A stretch of 7,199 nt of DNA from Kaftiobacterium sp035693805 (GTDB taxonomy: Bacteria; Sysuimicrobiota; Sysuimicrobiia; Sysuimicrobiales; Kaftiobacteriaceae), in NCBI GenBank assembly GCA_035693805.1, contig DASSGA010000147.1:1-7199 (forward strand). The letters run 5' to 3'. A model generated the notes under the pieces. That model worked only from the letters and a program-made list of their open reading frames with translations, ran no database searches and had not been told where the DNA came from. This document shows positions 1-6,293 of the stretch, piece by piece (the stretch's first letter is position 1; each line of letters begins with the position of its first letter). The position numbers and the translations under genes were made by a program.

Positions 1-232
1 CGTCGAGGGTCAGCCCGTCGAAGAACTGCTCGGAGGGATCGTACGGCGCGACCCACGGCGCGAAGACGGCCACGGCGACGAGGACCGCGACGACGAGCAT
101 GCCGAGCAGCGCCGAGGGGCTGCGTTTCACGCGCGACCACAGCGTGGGCGCCTGCGGCGGGCGCCGCGGCACGACGACAGGGCCCGGGGCTCCGGCGGCG
201 GGATGCACGCCGGTTGGGTGCGACTTGACCAC
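1..232 (-). CDS. ABC transporter permease, DppC/OppC type (N-terminal fragment, cut by left edge)
   Basis: This is the N-terminal part, about 77 codons, of an inner-membrane permease of the dipeptide/oligopeptide/nickel ABC importer family; the rest lies beyond the left edge. After a Pro-rich cytoplasmic leader comes a basic stretch (LWSRVKRSPSALLG), then one hydrophobic helix (LLGMLVVAVLVAVAVFAPW), then VAPYDPSEQFF. The pattern 'basic residues, first helix, FAP-x-[IVL]-APYDP' is characteristic of DppC-type subunits and differs from DppB. The start is uncertain. I chose GTG at 232-230 because GGAAG lies 8 nt upstream (245-241). The frame also stays open to GTG at 247 and ATG at 295, neither with a clear ribosome site. 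Partner genes (solute-binding protein, DppB-type permease, ATPases) are not visible. The upstream neighbour is divergent, so this gene is probably first in its transcript. The substrate cannot be told from this fragment. Family assignment is fairly secure, the exact start is not. Confidence 0.8.
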   Translation of the reverse strand, partial: MVKSHPTGVHPAAGAPGPVVVPRRPPQAPTLWSRVKRSPSALLGMLVVAVLVAVAVFAPWVAPYDPSEQFFDGLTLD

Positions 233-303
233 GCGCTCGGCTTCCACAGGAATGACAACAAAATTACCCCATGCGACGCGCGGCTCCTCCCCCATGCATG
301 GGG
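233..303. promoter_or_regulatory. Divergent intergenic region with AT-rich patch, candidate promoter for the DppC-type gene
   Basis: This segment lies between two divergently read genes and includes an unusually AT-rich run for the window (about 251-266). On the minus strand it contains TAATTT (266-261), which resembles a -10 element and would place transcription start about 20 nt before the GTG at 232. I see no convincing -35 box at the right distance, so the promoter call is tentative. Part of the segment could be coding if the permease starts at 247 or 295, or if the plus-strand gene starts at 271 or 298. Confidence 0.35.
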
Positions 304-900
304 ATGCGCCGACTACCGAGCAACCGGAGAGGGGCATACTATCGGTGCAACCGGAGGAGGCGCATCATCTTCCGGAGACGGTCCCCCATTACCCAGCTGG
401 CCAAGTCGGCCGCCGCCCTCAACGGGACGATCGAAGGCTGGATCGGACTCCTGCAGAGCGGCGGCAGGGTCGTGCCGTGCCACGACGCGCGCGTGTACCT
501 CTTGGTGCGTCCCATCGACCTCGACAGCATCAAGAAGAAGGCCGCCCAGAACGGCTCCTTCAACCTCCGGCTGGCCCACATGTACATCGAGTACATCATG
601 GTCAACCCGGACACGCAGGCTAAGAATGCCTACGCGCAGATGCGGACCGACCCGAAGGGGCGCTTCGAGTTCCGCAGCCTTCCCGGGGACCGCTGGTACT
701 ACGTTATGGCGCAAGCCCTGGGCAGCGTGATGGTCAGCTGGCAGGCCGCCGTCTATCTGTATCCGAAGGAACGCGTGCAGGTCGTCCTGACGAACACCAA
801 CGCCTCGCTGCCGATCTACACCGAGGAACTGTCCGTGGATGTGGACGGGTCAGGTCCCGGTTCCGGTCGGGAGGGCGGGACGCGCGGGAAGCTGTTCTAG
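304..900 (+). CDS. Small protein with carboxypeptidase-regulatory-like beta-sandwich, function unknown
   Basis: The product is about 198 residues if read from ATG 304. Residues 40-70 (NGTIEGWIGLLQ onward) and 110-170 look like the strands of a CarboxypepD_reg/CnaB-type beta-sandwich. The clearest motif is TDPKGRFEFRSLPGDRWYYV (115-134), the usual 'T-D-x-x-G-x-F-x-F-x-x-L-P-x-G-x-Y' pattern. A charged, probably helical insertion (71-110) splits the domain. No signal peptide or membrane helix is seen, which is odd for a fold often found outside the cell. The start is unclear: ATGs at 271, 298 and 304 are in frame but lack ribosome sites, and the first 28 residues are Arg-rich and look non-coding. 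Translation may begin later, near 364-397, at a non-ATG codon. The last ~22 residues are Gly-rich and overlap the convergent cyclase gene by 51 bp. That a gene is present is likely; its role is not known. Confidence 0.6.
   Translation: MRRLPSNRRGAYYRCNRRRRIIFRRRSPITQLAKSAAALNGTIEGWIGLLQSGGRVVPCHDARVYLLVRPIDLDSIKKKAAQNGSFNLRLAHMYIEYIMVNPDTQAKNAYAQMRTDPKGRFEFRSLPGDRWYYVMAQALGSVMVSWQAAVYLYPKERVQVVLTNTNASLPIYTEELSVDVDGSGPGSGREGGTRGKLF
312..365 (+). repeat. Tandem imperfect direct repeat, two units of 26 and 28 bp
   Basis: Unit 1 (312-337) and unit 2 (338-365) abut directly. Both begin ACTA, both carry GCAACCGGAG (320-329 and 347-356), and both continue with a purine-rich block ending in GCAT. 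They differ by a few substitutions and two single-base insertions. A much weaker third copy (366-389) keeps only the CCGGAG core and the final CAT. The repeat sits just before the recognisable part of the plus-strand protein. It could be an operator-like pair of binding sites or a small local duplication. The purine block in unit 2 (353-360) also reads as a strong Shine-Dalgarno sequence. Confidence 0.7.
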
Positions 901-3900
901 CTCCCGGCCGATCTCATCGGCGAAGTAGCTCGCTCCCATCGCCGCAAATTCCGCCCTGGCCCGCTCGAGCATCTCCCGCCGGCTGAGGGCTTCCCCGTAC
1001 TTCATGAGGACGAGGGCCAGGTCGATGCGATACTCTTGCCGTTCCAGCAAGGTCACACTCCGGCGGAACAGCTCCTCCGCTTCCTCGAGACGCCCCTGGG
1101 CGGCACGCACCCGGGCGAGCGCCGCGGTATGGGTGGCCAGGCCCACGTCGTCGGCGTCCGTGACGAGGGTCACGGCCCGTTCCGCATGGTCCGCGGCGGC
1201 GAGGAGCTCGCCCTTGGCCAGGGCGATCTCCGCGAGTGTGCGCAGGATCTGAGCGGACTCCGTCTTCATGCCGTGCTGGCGCCGCGCGACCTGCGCCTTG
1301 CGCGTCTCCTCTTCGGCCTCGGCGATCTTGCCATGACGGAGGTAGACCATCGCCAGGTGGCGGCGGACGGCGGCCTCGTCCAGCGGATTGCCCAGCTGGC
1401 CGACGACCTTGATGACCTTGTGGTGGAGCGCGATCGAGTCCTCGGGTCGGCCTTCGAGGTGGGCGATGATGGCCTGCCCGAACAGCGCCTTCGCTTCGCT
1501 GATCCGCTCGTGGTGTCTCCGCCCCAGGCGCAGCGCCTCGTCGAGCGTCGTTCTCGCCTCGGCCAGCCGGCCCGCGCTCAGCTGGGCCCGCCCCAGCCAG
1601 GACAGCGTCCGCGCCTGGCCCATGCCGTCACCCATCTCGCGATAGAGCTCGACCACCCGCCGGTACGCCTCTTCCGCAGTGCGCAGGCTCCCGCGGAGGT
1701 CACTCGTCACGCCGCCCAGGACCTCGAGGGCCTCCGCCTCGCCCTGCCGGTCGCCGCGCCGCCGGAAGATTTCCAGCGCGCGCCGCAGGGCCTCGTCCGC
1801 CTCTCGCAGCCGGTTCCTGTCGTATTCCGCATAGGCCCGGTTGAGCCACGCCCGGGCCACGAGGTCGTCGCGCCCGATCGCCGGCGCCTGGTCCAGGACG
1901 GTGGAGGTGACCTCGAACACCGCGTCCTGCGCCGGCATCCACTTGATGACTTCCGAATAGTCGACCAGGAGTTCCAGGTACAACGGCGCGTCCGCGGTCA
2001 GGCCGGCGTTGCGGGTGATCGCCAGGGCCCGCTCGTACAGCCGTCGGGCCTCGGGCAGGGTGCGGATGCGCATCGCGCGCCCCCCGGCCTTGCGCAGCGC
2101 CTCCACGGCCTGCCGGGCCAGGTCTTCCGCCCGGTCGCCGGTGTCGAACGTGTTCCGCCAGGCCTGCTCATAGTGAAAGGCCAGGATGTCGAGCCACTCC
2201 TCGATCGGATTGCGCGTCATGTCCTGGAGCCACCGGGCGAAGCGCAGGTGCCGCGCGCTGCGGGCCAGCTTCGGCATCATCGCATAGGCCACTTCACGGA
2301 TCAGCGCATGCTTGAAGGAGAACTCGCGCTCTCCGGCCAGCGAGGCGGCGGAGCGCTCCTCGACGAGGTCGCGGTCCACAAGCCGCTCGAGCGCCGCTTC
2401 GGCCTCGGCCGGGTCCATGTCACCCATCAATGAGACCGCGTTCAGCCAGAAGATCCGTCCGGCCACGGACGCGTCCAGGATCACCCGCTTCTCCACCGGT
2501 GTGAGCAGATCCAGCCGCGAGGCCAGGATCCCGTGGATCGTGTCCGGGATCCGGATTTCGACTGAGGGCGAGGCGAGCCGCCAGCCCTTCTCGGTGCGCA
2601 TCAACTCGCCGCCGTCGATGAGCCGGCGCAGGATCTCTTCGATGTAGAAGGGGTTCCCTTCGGCGCGGCTGAGGATCGCCTCGCGCGCGTCGGCGGGCAG
2701 TGACTCTCCGTTGAGCAGCTCGGCGATCAGCGATCGGCTCAAGTCTTCCCGCAGCGGCTCCAGCAGCAGGCTGGTGTGGCTGGGCAGCCGTGTGCCCCAG
2801 TCCGGCCGCCGCTCGAACAGCTCCTGGCGGGCCAGGCACAGGGTGAGGATGGGGACGTCGGGCCCGCGCACCGCCACCCGCTCCAGCAGGTCGAGCAGAC
2901 TTTCCTGTGCCCAGTGCAGGTCCTCGAAGACGAGCACAAGCGGTGTCTGCTCCGCCAGCGCGACGAAAAACGCCCGGATGGATGGGATGAGCACGTCCGG
3001 TCCTCGGCGGGGCTCGCCCGGCGCCGCCTCGGCGCTCGGGGGACTCTCCACGACCTGTTTGAGCGCGGTGAGCCGCTCGCGCCACATCGCCTCGTAGGGG
3101 CGGCGGGTCGCGGAGAGCCCGAGCAGCGCGGCGAGGTCCGCCGTCACCACGGCCGCCTCCTCGGCGCCCATGGCCGGTGCGTAGATGCGCTGCGCCGCCG
3201 CGCCCAGTTTCTCCAGCATCTCCGCCGGCGGATCGTTGTCCTTGATCCCGCACTCCTGCTTCACCATCTGCGCGAGGGGCCAATAGGTGAGGCCTTCGCC
3301 GTACGACGGGCAGCGGCCGAGGAGCACCCGGGGGGGCGCGGGTTCGGCCTTGACCAGGTGCACGAACTCCTCGATGAGCCGGCTCTTGCCCACGCCCGCC
3401 GGCCCCATCACGGTGACGAGGTGCTGCCGGCGACTATCCACGACCCGCCGGTGCAGTGCCAGGAGGAACTGCAGCTCATCGTCGCGGCCGACGAGCGGTG
3501 CACGCAGGCGCTTGGCGGGCTGCCCCTCGGCGATCATCAGGACCTGCCATCGCGGCAGCGAGGCGAAGTCACCGTCCGGGGAGGGCGGCAGCGGTTTGAA
3601 CTCGCCCTGCAGCCGCAGGGCGCGGAAGGTCCGTTCGTCCACGACGATACCGTCCGTCGGTGCCTGAGCCTGCAGCCGGAAGGCGAGGTTGATGGCCTCC
3701 CCCGTGACCATGAACTGGCCGGCCGCGACGGCCGCCGGATCCGCGATGACCTCACCGGTGGCGATGCCCACCCGCATGTGGAGGTCGTCCCCGCCGCGCG
3801 CGTTCAGGTCCGCCATCCGCCGCTGCATCGCGACCGCCGCCCGCACCGCGCGGTCCGTGTCGTCCTCGTGGGCCGAGGGGAGACCGAAGACGGCCATGAC

Positions 3901-4251
3901 GGCATCGCCGATGTATTTCTCCACGACCCCGCCGTAGCGCTCGATCTCCTCCCGCATCGCGGTGAAATACTGCGCGATGAGCGCGCGCATCGGCTCGGGG
4001 TCCAGGCGGAGAGCCAGCTGCGTGGAGCCGACGAGATCGGCGAACAGCACGCTCAGCACCCGCCGCTCCGTGGCCGAGGTCCCGGCCAGCGGCGCCCCGC
4101 AGCGGAGGCAGAACTGAGCGGCCAGCGTGTTGGCGGTGCCGCAGTTGGGGCAGCGGCGGGACAGCGCCGTCCCGCAGCGCATGCAGAAGCGCGCCTCGGG
4201 CGGGTTCTCCTGGCCGCACTGGATACAGCGGAGTAAGGCAGGGACACTCAT
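850..4251 (-). CDS. Double zinc-ribbon / class III nucleotide cyclase / STAND-type ATPase / TPR protein
   Basis: This is a large, probably cytoplasmic signalling protein of 1133 residues, numbered from ATG 4251. Two zinc ribbons come first, C9xxC12-x10-C23xxC26 and C34xxC37-x10-C48xxC51. A class III adenylate/guanylate cyclase domain follows (about 60-238). It has metal-binding D72 (FADLVGST) and D116 (KYIGDAVMAVFG), Lys112 at the purine-contact site, and transition-state residues N188 and R192 (INLAFRL). The second purine-contact site, usually Asp or Thr, is Met181, so base preference is uncertain. Next is an AAA/STAND ATPase module with Walker A GPAGVGKS (283-290), Walker B LVLVFEDLHW (438-447), GNPFYIEEIL (532-541), and a winged-helix-like part to about 650. 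From about 710 to the end are TPR-like helical pairs. The family couples ligand or partner sensing to cyclase or ATPase output; the ligand is unknown. An in-frame TTG at 4269 would add six residues, but the ATG gives the usual family N-terminus. The start lies 54 nt after tctA, possibly in the same transcript. Confidence 0.93.
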   Translation of the reverse strand: MSVPALLRCIQCGQENPPEARFCMRCGTALSRRCPNCGTANTLAAQFCLRCGAPLAGTSATERRVLSVLFADLVGSTQLALRLDPEPMRALIAQYFTAMREEIERYGGVVEKYIGDAVMAVFGLPSAHEDDTDRAVRAAVAMQRRMADLNARGGDDLHMRVGIATGEVIADPAAVAAGQFMVTGEAINLAFRLQAQAPTDGIVVDERTFRALRLQGEFKPLPPSPDGDFASLPRWQVLMIAEGQPAKRLRAPLVGRDDELQFLLALHRRVVDSRRQHLVTVMGPAGVGKSRLIEEFVHLVKAEPAPPRVLLGRCPSYGEGLTYWPLAQMVKQECGIKDNDPPAEMLEKLGAAAQRIYAPAMGAEEAAVVTADLAALLGLSATRRPYEAMWRERLTALKQVVESPPSAEAAPGEPRRGPDVLIPSIRAFFVALAEQTPLVLVFEDLHWAQESLLDLLERVAVRGPDVPILTLCLARQELFERRPDWGTRLPSHTSLLLEPLREDLSRSLIAELLNGESLPADAREAILSRAEGNPFYIEEILRRLIDGGELMRTEKGWRLASPSVEIRIPDTIHGILASRLDLLTPVEKRVILDASVAGRIFWLNAVSLMGDMDPAEAEAALERLVDRDLVEERSAASLAGEREFSFKHALIREVAYAMMPKLARSARHLRFARWLQDMTRNPIEEWLDILAFHYEQAWRNTFDTGDRAEDLARQAVEALRKAGGRAMRIRTLPEARRLYERALAITRNAGLTADAPLYLELLVDYSEVIKWMPAQDAVFEVTSTVLDQAPAIGRDDLVARAWLNRAYAEYDRNRLREADEALRRALEIFRRRGDRQGEAEALEVLGGVTSDLRGSLRTAEEAYRRVVELYREMGDGMGQARTLSWLGRAQLSAGRLAEARTTLDEALRLGRRHHERISEAKALFGQAIIAHLEGRPEDSIALHHKVIKVVGQLGNPLDEAAVRRHLAMVYLRHGKIAEAEEETRKAQVARRQHGMKTESAQILRTLAEIALAKGELLAAADHAERAVTLVTDADDVGLATHTAALARVRAAQGRLEEAEELFRRSVTLLERQEYRIDLALVLMKYGEALSRREMLERARAEFAAMGASYFADEIGRELEQLPARPALPTGTGT

Positions 4252-4305
4252 GACGGTCTTAGTGTACAACGCGTTCGGTAATCCTGTCCTTCCCGGACCG
4301 GAGCG
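4252..4305 (-). other. Short spacer between tctA and the cyclase gene
   Basis: This 54-nt spacer separates the tctA stop codon from the cyclase ATG. It holds an interrupted CCGG-A-CCGG palindrome (4293-4301) and the 6-bp palindrome TGTACA (4263-4268). There is no stable hairpin followed by a T-run, so no intrinsic terminator is visible. The ribosome site for the cyclase ATG is weak (a purine run TAAGA about 6 nt upstream). The absence of a terminator allows read-through from the tct operon. It does not exclude a separate promoter inside the end of tctA. Confidence 0.6.
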
Positions 4306-5802
4306 CTAGGCGGGTCTGTGCCGAGGGCGTAGGGCGCGGAACAGCGCCGGAGCGAAGATCGAAAGCACCGACAGCGCGATCAGTACGGCCGTGAGCGGCC
4401 GCGTGAAGAAGATCATCGCACCCGTGCGGCTCATGATGAGCGAGCGACGCAGATTCTGCTCCATGAGGTCTCCCAGCACCAGCCCCAGGATCGCCGGCCC
4501 GAGCGGGTAGCCGTTCCTCCGCATGTAGTAGGCGACCAGACTGAGCAGCGCCATCACCTGCAGGTCGAACACGCTGAAGTTCACGGCGTACGTGCCGATG
4601 ACGCAGATCGCCACGATAAGCGGGAGCAGCAGCCGCTCCGGGACGTAGAGGATGCGCACGAACAGGCCGACGAGCGGCAGGTTGAGGATGAGCAGGATCA
4701 GGTTGCTGACGTACATGCTTGCCACGAGCCCCCACACCACGTCGGGATGGTCCTGGAACAGCAGGGGGCCGGGGATGACGTTGAGGACGAGCAGCGCCCC
4801 GAGCATGAGCGCAGTGGTGGAGGAGCCGGGGATGCCGAGGGTCAGCATGGGGATCATGTTGCCGACTGCGGCCGCGTTGTTGGCCGATTCCGGTGAGGCG
4901 ACCCCGCGGATGTCCCCCGTCCCGAAGGTGCTGGGGTCGCGGGCGAGCTGTTTCTCCACGCTGTATGAGAGGAAGGACGCGATCGTCGCCCCCGCCGCCG
5001 GCAGGATTCCGATGTAGAAGCCGATGACGCTGCCCCGGACGATCGCCCAGAACGACTCGACGAAATCCTTCACGCTCAGCCAGATGCGTCCAAGCTTGAT
5101 GGGGACGCGCACCTCGCCGCGCGCCTCCTCGATCGAGACCAGCACCTCGGAGATCGCGAAGAGCCCGATCACCACCACCACGAAGTCGATCCCATCCAGC
5201 AGGTAGGGAATGCCGAAGGTGAAGCGCGGCACCCCCGTGACGAGGTCGGTGCCGATCGTGGCCAGCATCAGCCCGAAGCCCATCGAGAGCAGCGCCTTGA
5301 CGAGGGAATCCCCCGCGAGGCTGCTCACCGCGGAAAGGCCGAACAGCATCAGCCCGAAGTACTCGGGAGGCCCGAAGGTCAGTCCCCAGGAGGCCAACAG
5401 CGGCGAGAAGAAGGTCAGCGCGATGATGGAGAGGGTCCCCGCGATGAACGAGCCAACCGCTGCGATCGCCAGCGCCGGGCCGGCCCGGCCCTGCTGCGAC
5501 ATCGCGTAGCCATCGAACGCGGTTACGACGGAGGACGCCTCGCCGGGGACGTTCATCAAAATCGAGGTCGTGGAGCCTCCGTACATCGTTCCGTAGTACA
5601 CGGCGGTCAGCATGATCATCGCGGAGGCGGGCGGCAGCTTGAACGTCAGCGGCAGGAGGATCGCGATGCCCCCCACCGGCCCGATCCCGGGCAGCACGCC
5701 CACGATCGTGCCCAGCAGCGCCCCGGCCAGGGCCAGCCCGAGATTCTCCGGGCGCAGCGCCACCCCGAACCCCAAGAGGAGATGCTGCCAGACCTCGATC
5801 AT
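4306..5802 (-). CDS. tctA: TTT transporter large membrane subunit TctA
   Basis: This is the large permease subunit of a tripartite tricarboxylate transporter, a secondary importer that works with a periplasmic binding protein (TctC) and a small membrane subunit (TctB). The product is 498 residues, the usual family length. The conserved first half shows GTIVGVLPGIGPVGG (31-45), YYGTMYGGSTTSILMNVPGE (69-88) and FDGYAMSQQGRAGPAL (96-111). The second-half counterpart shows IGILPAAGATIASFLSY (264-280) and DIRGVASPESANNAAAVGN (297-315), then the IPMLTLGIPGSSTTA stretch (317-331). About ten or more hydrophobic helices follow the family layout. The ATG at 5802 overlaps the tctB stop as ATGA, which supports this start and implies coupled translation. 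A longer in-frame reading to 6039 has a Pro/Arg-rich, non-membrane sequence and is rejected. Substrate class is carboxylate-like by family only. Confidence 0.97.
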   Translation of the reverse strand: MIEVWQHLLLGFGVALRPENLGLALAGALLGTIVGVLPGIGPVGGIAILLPLTFKLPPASAMIMLTAVYYGTMYGGSTTSILMNVPGEASSVVTAFDGYAMSQQGRAGPALAIAAVGSFIAGTLSIIALTFFSPLLASWGLTFGPPEYFGLMLFGLSAVSSLAGDSLVKALLSMGFGLMLATIGTDLVTGVPRFTFGIPYLLDGIDFVVVVIGLFAISEVLVSIEEARGEVRVPIKLGRIWLSVKDFVESFWAIVRGSVIGFYIGILPAAGATIASFLSYSVEKQLARDPSTFGTGDIRGVASPESANNAAAVGNMIPMLTLGIPGSSTTALMLGALLVLNVIPGPLLFQDHPDVVWGLVASMYVSNLILLILNLPLVGLFVRILYVPERLLLPLIVAICVIGTYAVNFSVFDLQVMALLSLVAYYMRRNGYPLGPAILGLVLGDLMEQNLRRSLIMSRTGAMIFFTRPLTAVLIALSVLSIFAPALFRALRPRHRPA

Positions 5803-5820
5803 CTCCGGAACCACTCCCCC
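5799..5820 (-). promoter_or_regulatory. Translational coupling site and ribosome site for tctA
   Basis: The tctB stop and tctA start share ATGA (5802-5799). Upstream on the minus strand are a purine run GGGGGAG (5820-5814), 11 nt from the ATG, and GGAG (5806-5803), directly touching it. Neither spacing is ideal, so re-initiation by ribosomes finishing tctB is the more likely way tctA is translated. Confidence 0.55.
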
Positions 5821-6290
5821 GGAGGCAGGCGGACATCCAGTGCGGTGAACGCGTAGAACAGCGCCGCCGTGAACAGGGCGGTGTAGAGCAGGATCTTCCA
5901 CCACGGCCGGACCCCGAGCAGGCGCAGTGCGGCCAGGAGGAACAGCGCGGTGCTGAGCGGGAAGCCGAGCCGGTCGAAGACGAGGATGTAGGCCAGCAGC
6001 GCCGCCCAGAGCAGCAGGGCGGGCAGGTACACTGCCCACGGAGCGCCCGGTGTGTCCTCGGCGCGGAACGACTCGATGAACAGGAGGGTGCTGCAGACCA
6101 GCATCAGCCCCCCGACCATCAGGGGGAACGTGGCCGGGCCGAGGACTTCACTCCGGAAGCGCGGGGGCTGGAAGGTGAGCGCGTACCGGACGTAGAGCGC
6201 CGAGACCAGAAAGATGAAGACGGCCGCGAACCGGTCGCTGCGCCCGCCTCGCTGGACGCGGGGAGCGACCGGCTCGCGTTCAACCGTCAT
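5799..6290 (-). CDS. tctB: TTT transporter small membrane subunit TctB
   Basis: This is the small, poorly conserved membrane subunit of the TTT importer, needed with TctA for transport; its exact role is not established. The product has 163 residues, the normal TctB size. After a basic, hydrophilic N-terminus (1-20) come hydrophobic helices at about 21-40, 56-74, 86-106, 109-126 and 132-151. The motif LGPATFPL (50-57), after the first helix, matches the TctB consensus 'GPxxFP'. The ATG at 6290 lies only 3 nt after the tctC stop codon, and AAGTAGG just upstream can act as a weak ribosome site inside the end of tctC. Its own stop overlaps the tctA start. Identification rests on helix pattern, the GPATFP motif and position between tctC and tctA, and is secure in that context. 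Confidence 0.92.
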   Translation of the reverse strand: MTVEREPVAPRVQRGGRSDRFAAVFIFLVSALYVRYALTFQPPRFRSEVLGPATFPLMVGGLMLVCSTLLFIESFRAEDTPGAPWAVYLPALLLWAALLAYILVFDRLGFPLSTALFLLAALRLLGVRPWWKILLYTALFTAALFYAFTALDVRLPPGEWFRR

Positions 6291-6293
6291 CGC

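Noticed and set aside
99..730. Other plus-strand open frames in the first 730 bases
   Set aside because: Compositionally biased and without motifs. They overlap the frame that carries the beta-sandwich motif and the minus-strand permease start.
855..872. Inverted repeat TCCCG / CGGGA near the convergent gene ends
   Set aside because: A 5-bp stem with an 8-base loop and no T-run is expected by chance in GC-rich DNA.
907..921. Perfect inverted repeat GCCGAT-CTC-ATCGGC just after the plus-strand stop codon, as a terminator
   Set aside because: The stem is only 6 bp with no T-run after it, and the bases encode part of the cyclase C-terminus (ADEIG). It could be chance; evidence for a terminator is too weak.
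1036..2433. Long open frame on the plus strand opposite the TPR region
   Set aside because: Antisense shadow of the TPR part of the cyclase gene; low-complexity Arg/Gly/Leu composition and no recognisable motif.
2776..4236. Long open frame on the plus strand opposite the cyclase gene
   Set aside because: Its product is rich in His, Arg, Gly and Pro with no domain, and it mirrors the cyclase codons. High GC content keeps antisense frames open. The minus-strand frame has full catalytic motifs.
4263..4301. Palindromes TGTACA and CCGG-A-CCGG in the tctA-cyclase spacer as operator or terminator
   Set aside because: Too short to be meaningful alone, and no T-run follows either on the minus strand.
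4259..5836. Long open frame on the minus strand overlapping tctA in another frame
   Set aside because: Arg/Gly/Ala-rich, without membrane helices, while the overlapping tctA frame carries all family motifs.
5803..6039. N-terminal extension of tctA reading upstream over tctB
   Set aside because: The extension is Pro/Arg-rich and overlaps well-supported tctB. The ATG at 5802 gives the normal TctA N-terminus and an ATGA overlap.
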